Assembly: GCA_023389425.1 (NCBI GenBank)
Contig: JAEWEK010000296.1
Location: 1-11,361 of the forward strand
Origin: Pseudomonadota bacterium
Lineage (GTDB): Bacteria; Pseudomonadota; Gammaproteobacteria; Burkholderiales; Burkholderiaceae_D
DNA length: 11,361 nt
Direction of reading: 5' to 3'
This document shows, one piece after another, positions 1 to 7,390 of the stretch (the first letter of the stretch is position 1; each line of letters starts with the position of its first letter). The notes under the pieces were generated by a model, which saw nothing but the letters and a program-made list of their open reading frames with translations, ran no database searches and had not been told where the DNA came from. A program made the position numbers and the translations under genes.

Positions 1-2276
1 AAATGCTGCCGACGCCGACCACCATCCGCACCGCATCCGGCGCTCCGGGCCACGCCTACTGGCAGCAGCGCGCCGACTACACGATCCGCGCCACGCTCGA
101 CGAAGCCAAACGCGCGATCAGCGGCACCGAGACCATCACCTACCACAACAACTCGCCGGACTCCCTCAACTACCTGTGGGTCCAGCTCGACCAGAACATC
201 TTCAAGCCGGACTCGGACGCGCGCACCACCGCCACCGTGTCCTCGCGTGACGCCTGGGGCAAGCCGCGCGGTCCGGAAGACGGCATGAAGTTCGACTCGA
301 TGCGCAATATGCTCGCGCAGCGCAGCTTCGACGGCGGCTTCAAGATCGCCAGCATCAAGGACGCCAACGGCCGTCCGCTGAACTACGTCATCAACCGCAC
401 CATGATGCGCATCGACCTGCCGCAGCCGGTGAAGGCCGGCGGCCAGGTGGCGTTCTCGATCGAGTGGAGCTTCAACATCCCCGAGCAGAAAGTCATCGGC
501 GGCCGCTCGGGCTACGAGAAGTTCGACGACAAGAACGACCTGTTCGAAGTCGCGCAGTGGTTCCCGCGCATGGCGGCCTACTACGACGTCTACGGCTGGC
601 AGCACAAGCAGTTCCTCGGGCAGGGCGAGTTCACGCTCGAATTCGGCGACTACGACGTGCAGCTCACCGTCCCGGCCGACCACATCATCGCATCGACCGG
701 CGAACTGCAGAATCCCGACGCCGTGCTCACCGCGGCCCAGCGCGACCGCCTGAAGCAGGCCAGGGGCGCGTCCAACCCGGTCGTCATCGTGACCCAGGAC
801 GAAGCCGAGGCGAAGGAAAAGACCCGCGCCAGCGGCACCAGGACCTGGCACTACAAGGCCAAAAACGTGCGCGATTTTGCATGGGCCTCGAGCCGCAAGT
901 TCATCTGGGACGCGCAGGGCTTCAAGCAGAACGGCCACGAGGTGCTGGCGATGTCCTACTACCCGAAAGAGGGTAATCCGCTGTGGGGCAAGTACTCGAC
1001 CAAGGCGATCATCCACACCATCAACGAATACAGCAAGTACTCGTTCGATTTCCCCTACCCGGTCGCCATTTCGGTGAACGGTCCGGTGGGCGGCATGGAA
1101 TACCCGATGATCTCGTTTAACGGCCCGCGTCCGACCAAGGACAAGAAGACCGGCGAGGTCACCTATTCGAAGCGCACCAAATACGGCCTGATCGGCGTCA
1201 TCATCCACGAAGTCGGCCACAACTACTTCCCGATGATCGTCAACTCGGACGAGCGCCAGTGGACCTGGATGGACGAGGGCATCAACAGCTTCGTGCAATA
1301 CCTGGCCGAGAAGTCGTGGGAAGACACCTACCCGACCTCGCGCGGCGAGCCGCGCAACATCGTCGACTACATGAAGAGCGCGAACCAGCAGCCGATCATG
1401 ACCAACTCGGAGTCGATTTCCGCACTCGGCCCGAACGCCTACGCCAAGCCGACCGCGGCGCTGAACGTGCTGCGCGAGACGGTGCTCGGCCGCGAGCTGT
1501 TCGACTTCGCGTTCAAGCAGTACGCGCAGCGCTGGAAGTTCAAGCGCCCGACCCCGGCCGACTTCTTCCGCACCATGGAAGACGCATCGGGCACGGACCT
1601 CGACTGGTTCTGGCGCGGCTGGTTCTACACCACCGACCGCGTGGACGTCAGCGTGGACGGCATCACCGAGTACCAGATCAGCAGCAAGGATCCGGAAGTC
1701 GAGAAGAAGTGGCAGAAGGCCCAGCACGATGCCGAGCCGATCTCGATCTCCGACCAGCGTAACAAGGGCGCGCAGACCTTCGTCGACCAGCATCCGGAGA
1801 TGAAGGACTTCTACAACGAGCACGACGACTTCACCGTCACCAACCGCGACCGCAACAAGTACAGCGAGACGATGGCCGGCCTGGAAGACTGGGAAAAGGC
1901 GCTGCTCAAGGAAGGCAAGCACCTGTACCTGGTCGACTTCAGCAACGTGGGCGGCCTGGTCAGCCCGCTGGTGCTGGAGATCCAGCTCGCGAGCGGCAAG
2001 AAGTACATCGAGCGCGTGCCGGCCGAAGTGTGGCGCCACAATTCGAGGAAGATCACGAAGCTCATCATCACCGACGAGCCGATGGTCGGCCTGACGCAGG
2101 ACCCGTACTGGGAAACCGCCGACACCGACACCTCGAACAACTCGTGGCCGCGCAAGGTATCGCCGTCGCGCCTGGAGCTGTTCAAGATGCAGCGCAGCGA
2201 GACCGGCGACATGATGAAGGATTTCAACGAGAAGCTGAAGCCGGCCAAGGCTGAGGAAGCCAAGAAGGCCGAGTAA
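1..2276 (+). CDS. M1-family zinc metallopeptidase, copy 1 (5' end outside window)
   Basis: Predicted exported zinc aminopeptidase-like enzyme (gluzincin, M1). The zinc site HEVGH is at 1206-1220, followed by exactly 18 residues and a Glu at 1275-1277, the M1 HEXXH-X18-E spacing. The GGMEYP stretch at 1089-1106 stands where classical aminopeptidases have GXMEN. The Tyr of NAYAKP (1440-1442) fits the catalytic Tyr. The gene is truncated by the window: the first in-frame ATG (position 3) aligns with an Ile codon inside the mature part of the paralogue at 2436-4811, which has about 37 residues before it including a signal peptide. That ATG is therefore internal and the true start is upstream. The C-terminal half is almost identical to the paralogue, and the tail is Lys/Glu/Ala-rich. 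The family is clear; the substrate is unknown, and the YP in place of the canonical N leaves strict aminopeptidase activity unproven. Confidence 0.93.
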   Translation, partial: MLPTPTTIRTASGAPGHAYWQQRADYTIRATLDEAKRAISGTETITYHNNSPDSLNYLWVQLDQNIFKPDSDARTTATVSSRDAWGKPRGPEDGMKFDSMRNMLAQRSFDGGFKIASIKDANGRPLNYVINRTMMRIDLPQPVKAGGQVAFSIEWSFNIPEQKVIGGRSGYEKFDDKNDLFEVAQWFPRMAAYYDVYGWQHKQFLGQGEFTLEFGDYDVQLTVPADHIIASTGELQNPDAVLTAAQRDRLKQARGASNPVVIVTQDEAEAKEKTRASGTRTWHYKAKNVRDFAWASSRKFIWDAQGFKQNGHEVLAMSYYPKEGNPLWGKYSTKAIIHTINEYSKYSFDFPYPVAISVNGPVGGMEYPMISFNGPRPTKDKKTGEVTYSKRTKYGLIGVIIHEVGHNYFPMIVNSDERQWTWMDEGINSFVQYLAEKSWEDTYPTSRGEPRNIVDYMKSANQQPIMTNSESISALGPNAYAKPTAALNVLRETVLGRELFDFAFKQYAQRWKFKRPTPADFFRTMEDASGTDLDWFWRGWFYTTDRVDVSVDGITEYQISSKDPEVEKKWQKAQHDAEPISISDQRNKGAQTFVDQHPEMKDFYNEHDDFTVTNRDRNKYSETMAGLEDWEKALLKEGKHLYLVDFSNVGGLVSPLVLEIQLASGKKYIERVPAEVWRHNSRKITKLIITDEPMVGLTQDPYWETADTDTSNNSWPRKVSPSRLELFKMQRSETGDMMKDFNEKLKPAKAEEAKKAE

Positions 2277-2291
2277 GCCCCTTCACCAAAC

Positions 2292-2370
2292 CCCGTCGTT
2301 CCCGCGCAGGCGGGAACCCATAGAAAGCCGCTCGATTGGCTCAGCATGGGTTCCCGCCTGCGCGGGAAGT
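2292..2370. repeat. REP/BIME-like pair of inverted palindromic repeats
   Basis: Two copies of an 18-base palindrome with core TTCCCGCGCAGGCGGGAA (2299-2316) and its reverse complement (2351-2368) face each other. Including flanks, 2299-2320 and 2347-2368 form a perfect 22-base inverted repeat with a 26-base spacer. Each half can also fold alone (7-bp stem, 4-base loop). The same element occurs at 8161-8263, so it is a dispersed family and not a one-off terminator. It lies in the gap between the two peptidase genes, where such elements commonly stabilise upstream mRNA or dampen read-through; that role is inferred. Confidence 0.8.
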
Positions 2371-2420
2371 CTTTTTCGGCAGTGCCGGAAAAGACGTACT
2401 TTGACTTGTACCTCTTTTTT
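2369..2420 (+). promoter_or_regulatory. Competing hairpins in the leader of peptidase copy 2 (attenuator-like)
   Basis: GTCTTTTTCGGC (2369-2380), loop AGT, and GCCGGAAAAGAC (2384-2395) form a 12-bp stem with one G-U pair. The 3' arm of that stem, AAAAGA, can instead pair with TCTTTT downstream, extended by GTAC (2396-2399) with GTAC (2408-2411) around an 8-base loop and one C-C mismatch. This second hairpin runs into six T residues ending at 2420, 15 bases before the ATG at 2436. The two folds are mutually exclusive, as in an attenuator. The second stem is AT-rich and weak, so regulation is only a hypothesis. No convincing -35/-10 promoter was seen in this gap. Confidence 0.3.
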
Positions 2421-2435
2421 GACTGAGTGAGTGAC

Positions 2436-4811
2436 ATGAACCGCCTCCCCGCCAGCCTCGCCGCCCTCGCCCTGATCGCCTGTTCTGTCGCATCCGCCCA
2501 GCAGTTCGACGACAAGTTCCGCCAGCTCGAGGAAATCCTGCCGACGCCGACCGACACCCGCACCGCCTCCGGCGCGCCGGGCCACGCCTACTGGCAGCAG
2601 CGCGCGGACTACACGATACGGGCCTCGCTCGACGAAGCGAAGCGCGCGGTCAGCGGCACCGAGACGATCACTTACCACAACAATTCGCCGGATACCCTGT
2701 CCTACCTGTGGATCCAGCTTGACCAGAACATGTTCGCGGCCGGCTCGGACAACCGCAGCACCGTGACCTATCCCTCGCGCGATGCGTGGGTCACCGGCCG
2801 CGCCGGCGCCCAGGGCGGCACCAACTTCGACAACGCACGCTACATCTTCGCCAGCCGCGACTTCGACGGCGGCTTCAAGATCGCCAGCGTGACCGACGCC
2901 GACGGCAAGCCGCTCCACTACGTCATCAACCGCACCATGATGCGGATCGACCTGCCGCAGCCGATGAAGCCGGGCTCGCGCCTGTCGCTGAAGATGGCGT
3001 TCAGCTTCAACGTGCCGGAGACGAAGGTGCTGGGCCGCCGCATGGGCTACGAGCGCTTCGACAAGGAAGACAAGAACGACATCTTCGAGATCGCGCAGTG
3101 GTATCCGCGCATGGCGGCGTACTACGATACCTACGGCTGGCAGAACAAGCAGTACCTCGGCGACGGCGAATTCACGCTGGAGTTCGGCGACTACGACGTC
3201 GAGCTGACGGTCCCGGCCGACCATGTGGTGGCCGCCACCGGCGTGCTGCAAAACGCCGGCAGCGTGCTCTCCGCCGCTCAGCAGAAGCGCCTGGAGCAGG
3301 CGCGCGGCTCGAACAAGCCGGTGATGATCGTGACCCAGGACGAGGCCACCGCCGCCGAGAAGTCGCGCGCCACCGGCACCAGGACCTGGCGCTTCAAGGC
3401 CAGCAATGTGCGCGACTTCGCCTGGGCCACCAGCCGCAAGTTCATCTGGGACGCGCAGGGCTTCAAGCAGGGCGGCACCGACGTGCTGGCGATGTCCTTC
3501 TACCCGAAGGAAGCCAACCCGCTGTGGGAGCACTACTCGACCCCGGCGATCATCCACACCATCCAGAACTACAGCAAGTACACCTTCGACTATCCCTACC
3601 CGGTCGCGATCTCGGTAAACGGCCCGGTGGGCGGCATGGAGTATCCGATGCTGTCGTTTAACGGCGGCCGCCCGACCAAGGACAAGAAGACCGGCCAGGC
3701 AACCTATGCCAAACGCACCAAGTATGGCCTGATCAGCGTCATCATCCACGAGGTCGGCCACAACTATTTCCCGATGATCGTCAACTCGGACGAGCGCCAG
3801 TGGACCTGGATGGACGAGGGCCTGAACACCTTCATGCAGTTCCTGGCCGAGCAGGCATGGGAGCCTAACTATCCGTCCAACCGCGGCGAGCCGCGCGCCA
3901 TCGTCGACTACATGGCCAGCCGCGGCCAGACGCCGATCATGACCAACTCCGAGTCGGTGCTATCGCGCGGGAACAATGCCTACGCCAAGCCGGCGACCGC
4001 GCTCAACGTGCTGCGCGAGACCGTGCTGGGCCGCGAGCTGTTCGACTTCGCATTCAAGCAGTATGCGCAGCGCTGGAAGTTCAAGCGCCCCACCCCGGCC
4101 GACTTCTTCCGCACCATGGAAGACGCGTCGGGCACGGACCTCGACTGGTTCTGGCGCGGCTGGTTCTACGGCACCGATCCGGTGGACGTCAGCGTGGACG
4201 GCATCACCGAATATCAAATCAGCGGCAAGGATCCGGAAGTCGAGAAGAAGTGGCAAAAGGCGCAGCACGATGCCGAGCCGGTCTCGCTCACCGACCAGCG
4301 CAACAAGGGAACGCAGACCTTCGTCGACAAGCATCCGGAGCTGAAGGATTTCTACAACGAGCACGACGACTTCACGGTGACCAACCGCGACCGCAACAAG
4401 TACAATGAGACGATGGCGGGCCTGGAAGACTGGGAGAAGGACCTGCTCAAGGAAGGCAAGCACCTGTACCTGGTGGACTTCTCCAACGTCGGCGGACTGG
4501 TGACGCCGCTGATCCTCGAGATCCAGCTTGCCAGCGGCAAGAAATACATCGAGCGCGTGCCGGCCGAAATCTGGCGCCGCAATTCGAAGAAGCTCACCAA
4601 GCTGATCGTCACCGACGAGCCGATGGTGGGCCTGGTGCAGGACCCGTACCTGGAAACGGCGGACGTCGACACCAGCAACAACGCATGGCCGCGCAAGGTG
4701 ATGCCGACGCGGCTGGAGCTGTTCAAGGCCCAGCGCGTGCAAGCCGGCGACATGATGAAAGACTTTAACGAGCCGCTGAAAAAGGCGGACGCGAACAAGG
4801 CAGCGGAATGA
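2436..4811 (+). CDS. M1-family zinc metallopeptidase, copy 2
   Basis: Predicted envelope zinc peptidase of 791 residues. I chose the ATG at 2436 over the in-frame GTG at 2427 because it opens directly into a signal sequence. That sequence has ASA at residues 19-21 for signal peptidase I, but also LIAC at 13-16, a good lipobox, so it may be a lipoprotein. GGMEYP is at residues 399-404, HEVGH at 438-442, the third zinc ligand Glu at 461 (HEXXH-X18-E), and the candidate catalytic Tyr at 516 in NAYAKP. An N-terminal beta domain (about 30-290) precedes the thermolysin-like domain, and a conserved C-terminal part follows. It is a tandem paralogue of the upstream gene, with no frameshift and all catalytic residues kept. 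Its stop overlaps the next start (ATGA), indicating translational coupling to the DUF6702 gene. No strong Shine-Dalgarno is visible. Substrate unknown. Confidence 0.95.
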   Translation: MNRLPASLAALALIACSVASAQQFDDKFRQLEEILPTPTDTRTASGAPGHAYWQQRADYTIRASLDEAKRAVSGTETITYHNNSPDTLSYLWIQLDQNMFAAGSDNRSTVTYPSRDAWVTGRAGAQGGTNFDNARYIFASRDFDGGFKIASVTDADGKPLHYVINRTMMRIDLPQPMKPGSRLSLKMAFSFNVPETKVLGRRMGYERFDKEDKNDIFEIAQWYPRMAAYYDTYGWQNKQYLGDGEFTLEFGDYDVELTVPADHVVAATGVLQNAGSVLSAAQQKRLEQARGSNKPVMIVTQDEATAAEKSRATGTRTWRFKASNVRDFAWATSRKFIWDAQGFKQGGTDVLAMSFYPKEANPLWEHYSTPAIIHTIQNYSKYTFDYPYPVAISVNGPVGGMEYPMLSFNGGRPTKDKKTGQATYAKRTKYGLISVIIHEVGHNYFPMIVNSDERQWTWMDEGLNTFMQFLAEQAWEPNYPSNRGEPRAIVDYMASRGQTPIMTNSESVLSRGNNAYAKPATALNVLRETVLGRELFDFAFKQYAQRWKFKRPTPADFFRTMEDASGTDLDWFWRGWFYGTDPVDVSVDGITEYQISGKDPEVEKKWQKAQHDAEPVSLTDQRNKGTQTFVDKHPELKDFYNEHDDFTVTNRDRNKYNETMAGLEDWEKDLLKEGKHLYLVDFSNVGGLVTPLILEIQLASGKKYIERVPAEIWRRNSKKLTKLIVTDEPMVGLVQDPYLETADVDTSNNAWPRKVMPTRLELFKAQRVQAGDMMKDFNEPLKKADANKAAE

Positions 4812-5302
4812 AACGTAGTTGGTTGAAAAGCGCGCTGGCGGCTGCATTCGCGGCCGCGGCGACCATCGCGGGAGCGCACAATTTCCACGCCGGGATCACC
4901 GACGTGAGCTTCAATCCGCGCAGCGGCAGCACCGAAATCGTGCATACCTACATGGCGCACGACGTCGAGGCGCTGCTCACCAACCTGTACCAGCGCCAGT
5001 TCGACCTGTCCACGCCGGAGGACCAGGAAGTCTTCCGCAAATACGTCGAGCAGCAGTTCTGGGTGCTGGGCGCGGACAAGCGCAAGCTGGCGCTGAACTG
5101 GGTCGGCATGTCGGCCGACGTGACCAATGTGATGGTGTTCCAGGAGCTGCCGGACACCCCGCTGTCCAAGGCAGCCGCGATCCACGACGCGGTGATGATC
5201 GATTTCTTGCCTGACCAGGTGAACACGGTGAACATCAACGAGGGCGGCAGCGTGCACACGCTCTCCTTCGACGGCCGCAGAACCGAACAGCCGGTCCGCT
5301 GA
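4808..5302 (+). CDS. DUF6702-type secreted protein
   Basis: Small exported protein of 164 residues that I assign to the DUF6702 type, from its early H-x-x-H-x-x-x-T-D/E opening and size; function unknown. Residues 1-23 are a Sec signal peptide (MKR, Ala-rich core, AGA cleavage site). The predicted mature protein begins with His24, giving HNFH at the new N-terminus, followed by TDVSFN and a HTYMAHD segment (His46, His51). Other His are at 126 and 150. The rest looks like a compact soluble beta-rich domain without membrane spans. The start overlaps the peptidase stop by four bases, with an AAGG about ten bases upstream, and its stop overlaps the receptor start by one base. This locks it between a zinc peptidase and an outer-membrane receptor and suggests a periplasmic partner role. 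Ligand binding through the exposed His is speculation. Confidence 0.85.
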   Translation: MKRSWLKSALAAAFAAAATIAGAHNFHAGITDVSFNPRSGSTEIVHTYMAHDVEALLTNLYQRQFDLSTPEDQEVFRKYVEQQFWVLGADKRKLALNWVGMSADVTNVMVFQELPDTPLSKAAAIHDAVMIDFLPDQVNTVNINEGGSVHTLSFDGRRTEQPVR

Positions 5303-7350
5303 TGCAGTCCCCGCGTTTCACTCTCCTGGCCGCGGCGCTGGGCACCCTGTTCGCCCACGCCGCGCGGGCCGACGATTTCGTGATCCAGCGCGTGCTGGTG
5401 GAAGGCGCGCGCGCCAGCCAGCTCGGCATCGTCGATGCTGCCAGCGCCGGCAGCATCGGCGCCAGGGAGCTCGCGCAGCAGATCATCTACCGGCCGGGCG
5501 AGCTGCTGGAAGCGACGCCGGGCCTGGTGGTGAGCCAGCACAGCGGCGAAGGCAAGGCCAACCAGTTCTACCTGCGCGGCTTCAACCTCGACCACGGCAC
5601 CGACCTCGCGACCTGGGTCGACGGCATGCCGGTCAACCAGCGCAGCCACGCCCACGGCCAGGGTTGGACCGACCTGAACTTCCTGATCCCCGAGATCACC
5701 ACGCGGCTCGACTACACCAAGGGTCCCTACTCGGCGCGCAACGGCGACTTCGCGTCCGCCGGCAGCGCATCGATCACTTACGCCAACCGGCTGGTGCAGG
5801 ACGTGGCCACGGTCAGCGCCGGACAAAACGGTTTCGTGCGCACGGCGCTGGCGGCCTCGCGCGCGCTCGGCGGCGGCAGCCTGCTGTACGCGGTGGAGCT
5901 GCTGCACAACGACGGGCCGTTCACGCGCGGCGACAACTACCGCAAGGCCAACGGCGTGCTGCGCTACAGCCGCGGCTACGCCAACAACGGCTGGAGCGTG
6001 ACGGCGATGGCGTATCGCGGCACATGGAACTCGACCGACCAGATTCCCGAACGCGCGGTGGACGACGGCCGCGTCGGGCGCTTCGACGCGGTCGACCCGA
6101 GCGACGGCGGCGCCGCGCGGCGCGCCAGCCTGTCGGGCATCTGGCGCCGCACCACGGCGGACTCCGCATCGAAGGTCAGCGCCTACCTGATCCGCAATGA
6201 ACTGGCGCTGTTCTCCAACTTCAGCTACTTCCTCGAAGACCCGGTCAACGGCGACCAGTTCGCCCAGCCGGACAAGCGCGTGACCACCGGCCTGGATGCC
6301 CTGCACACCTGGCACGCGCACCGCAGCGACACCATGACCAGCGACCTCACGGTCGGGGTGCAGGCGCAGAACGACAATATCTTCAACGGTCTGTACAGCA
6401 CGCGCGCGCAGCAGTGGCTGTCGGGCACGCGCCAGGACCATATCGTCGAGGGCAGCGCGGCGGCCTACATCGAGAACGCGACGCGCTGGAACGAGCGCTG
6501 GCGCACCGTGCTCGGCGTGCGCGCGGACCGGTATCGCTTCGACGTGAAGAGCAGCCTGGCCGCGAACTCGGGCCGCGCCAGCGCCAGCCTGGCCAGCCCG
6601 TCGCTGGCCGTGGTGTATGCGCCGCTGAATTCCACCGAGTTCTACTTCAACGCCGGCGACGGCTTCCACAGCAACGACGCACGCGGCACGGTGGCGAAGT
6701 TCGATCCGAAGACGCTGGAGGCGGTCGGCAGCACGCCGGGGCTGGTGCGTTCGCGCGGACTGGAGCTGGGCCTGCGTACCGAAGCTATCCCGCGCAACCA
6801 GGCTTCGCTGTCGCTGTACCGGCTCGACTTCGATTCCGAACTCACCTACATCGGCGACGAGGGCACGACCGAGGCCGGGCCGCCGAGCCGCCGGGTCGGC
6901 ATCGAATTCTCTAACTACTACAAGCCGCTGAAGTGGCTGTCGATCGACTTCGACGCCGCGTTCGCCCATGCGCGCTCGCGCGGACACCAGCCGGACGGCG
7001 ACCACATCGAAGGCGCGGTGGAAGGCGTGGGCCAGTTCGCGCTCACGGTCGACCAGCTGGGGCCGTGGTCAGGCGGCCTGCGGCTGCGCTACTTCGGCCC
7101 GCGTCCGCTCACCACCGACAACAGCGTGCGCTCGCATGCCAGCATGACGCTGAACGGGCGCATCGGCTACCGCGTCGACAAGACCACGCGCGTCGAGCTG
7201 GAGGGCTTCAACCTCGCCAACCGCCGCGCGTCGGCCATCGACTATTACTACGAATCGCGGCTGCGCGGCGAAACGGCGGCCCATCCCGACGTGCACTTCC
7301 ATCCGATCGAGCCGCGCTCGCTGCGCATCACGCTGGTCAAAAACTGGTAG
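5302..7350 (+). CDS. TonB-dependent outer-membrane receptor
   Basis: Receptor of 682 residues for TonB/ExbBD-driven uptake across the outer membrane. A Sec signal peptide ends at ARA (residues 21-23). The following FVIQRVLVEGA is the likely TonB-box/plug entry. The plug domain (about 30-160) carries the hallmarks PGELLEATPGLVV, FYLRGFNLDHGTD, WVDGMPVN, LNFLIPE, YTKGPYSARNGDF and GSA. The rest is amphipathic beta-barrel sequence with a C-terminal Trp (LVKNW), as expected for BAM recognition. His98, His116 and His118 lie in the plug, the last two as SHAHGQGW in a loop likely near the ligand side. The start is fixed by the TGATG overlap with the DUF6702 stop; no strong ribosome site is seen, consistent with re-initiation. 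The ligand cannot be read from sequence; a metal, metal complex or peptide fits the context. Family assignment is secure. Confidence 0.95.
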   Translation: MQSPRFTLLAAALGTLFAHAARADDFVIQRVLVEGARASQLGIVDAASAGSIGARELAQQIIYRPGELLEATPGLVVSQHSGEGKANQFYLRGFNLDHGTDLATWVDGMPVNQRSHAHGQGWTDLNFLIPEITTRLDYTKGPYSARNGDFASAGSASITYANRLVQDVATVSAGQNGFVRTALAASRALGGGSLLYAVELLHNDGPFTRGDNYRKANGVLRYSRGYANNGWSVTAMAYRGTWNSTDQIPERAVDDGRVGRFDAVDPSDGGAARRASLSGIWRRTTADSASKVSAYLIRNELALFSNFSYFLEDPVNGDQFAQPDKRVTTGLDALHTWHAHRSDTMTSDLTVGVQAQNDNIFNGLYSTRAQQWLSGTRQDHIVEGSAAAYIENATRWNERWRTVLGVRADRYRFDVKSSLAANSGRASASLASPSLAVVYAPLNSTEFYFNAGDGFHSNDARGTVAKFDPKTLEAVGSTPGLVRSRGLELGLRTEAIPRNQASLSLYRLDFDSELTYIGDEGTTEAGPPSRRVGIEFSNYYKPLKWLSIDFDAAFAHARSRGHQPDGDHIEGAVEGVGQFALTVDQLGPWSGGLRLRYFGPRPLTTDNSVRSHASMTLNGRIGYRVDKTTRVELEGFNLANRRASAIDYYYESRLRGETAAHPDVHFHPIEPRSLRITLVKNW

Positions 7351-7390
7351 ACCGCCCACGACGGGTTGGGAAAAGTGCTACGCTACTTGC

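Noticed and set aside
3..5. ATG at position 3 as the true start of peptidase copy 1
   Set aside because: It aligns with an Ile codon about 37 residues into the paralogue, after its signal peptide. The gene must start before the window.
2292..2370. CRISPR-like repeats
   Set aside because: Only two inverted, not direct, copies with one spacer, and no cas genes; it is a REP/BIME-like palindrome pair.
2401..2429. TTGACT at 2401 or 2419 as a promoter -35 for peptidase copy 2
   Set aside because: No -10-like hexamer lies at suitable spacing before the start; the motif is part of the hairpin and T-tract.
2283..3761. A 492-codon open frame on the minus strand
   Set aside because: It is antisense to peptidase copy 2 and extends into the repeat. 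No recognisable domain; the opposite strand has clear catalytic motifs.
4948..7005. A 685-codon open frame on the minus strand
   Set aside because: It is antisense to the DUF6702 gene and the receptor, has Val/Ala/Arg/His-rich low-complexity translation and no domain motif; it is a shadow of GC-rich codon use.
7351..7390. Promoter in the gap before the dioxygenase
   Set aside because: TTGGGA and TACGCT are present but only about ten bases apart, too close for a sigma70 promoter.
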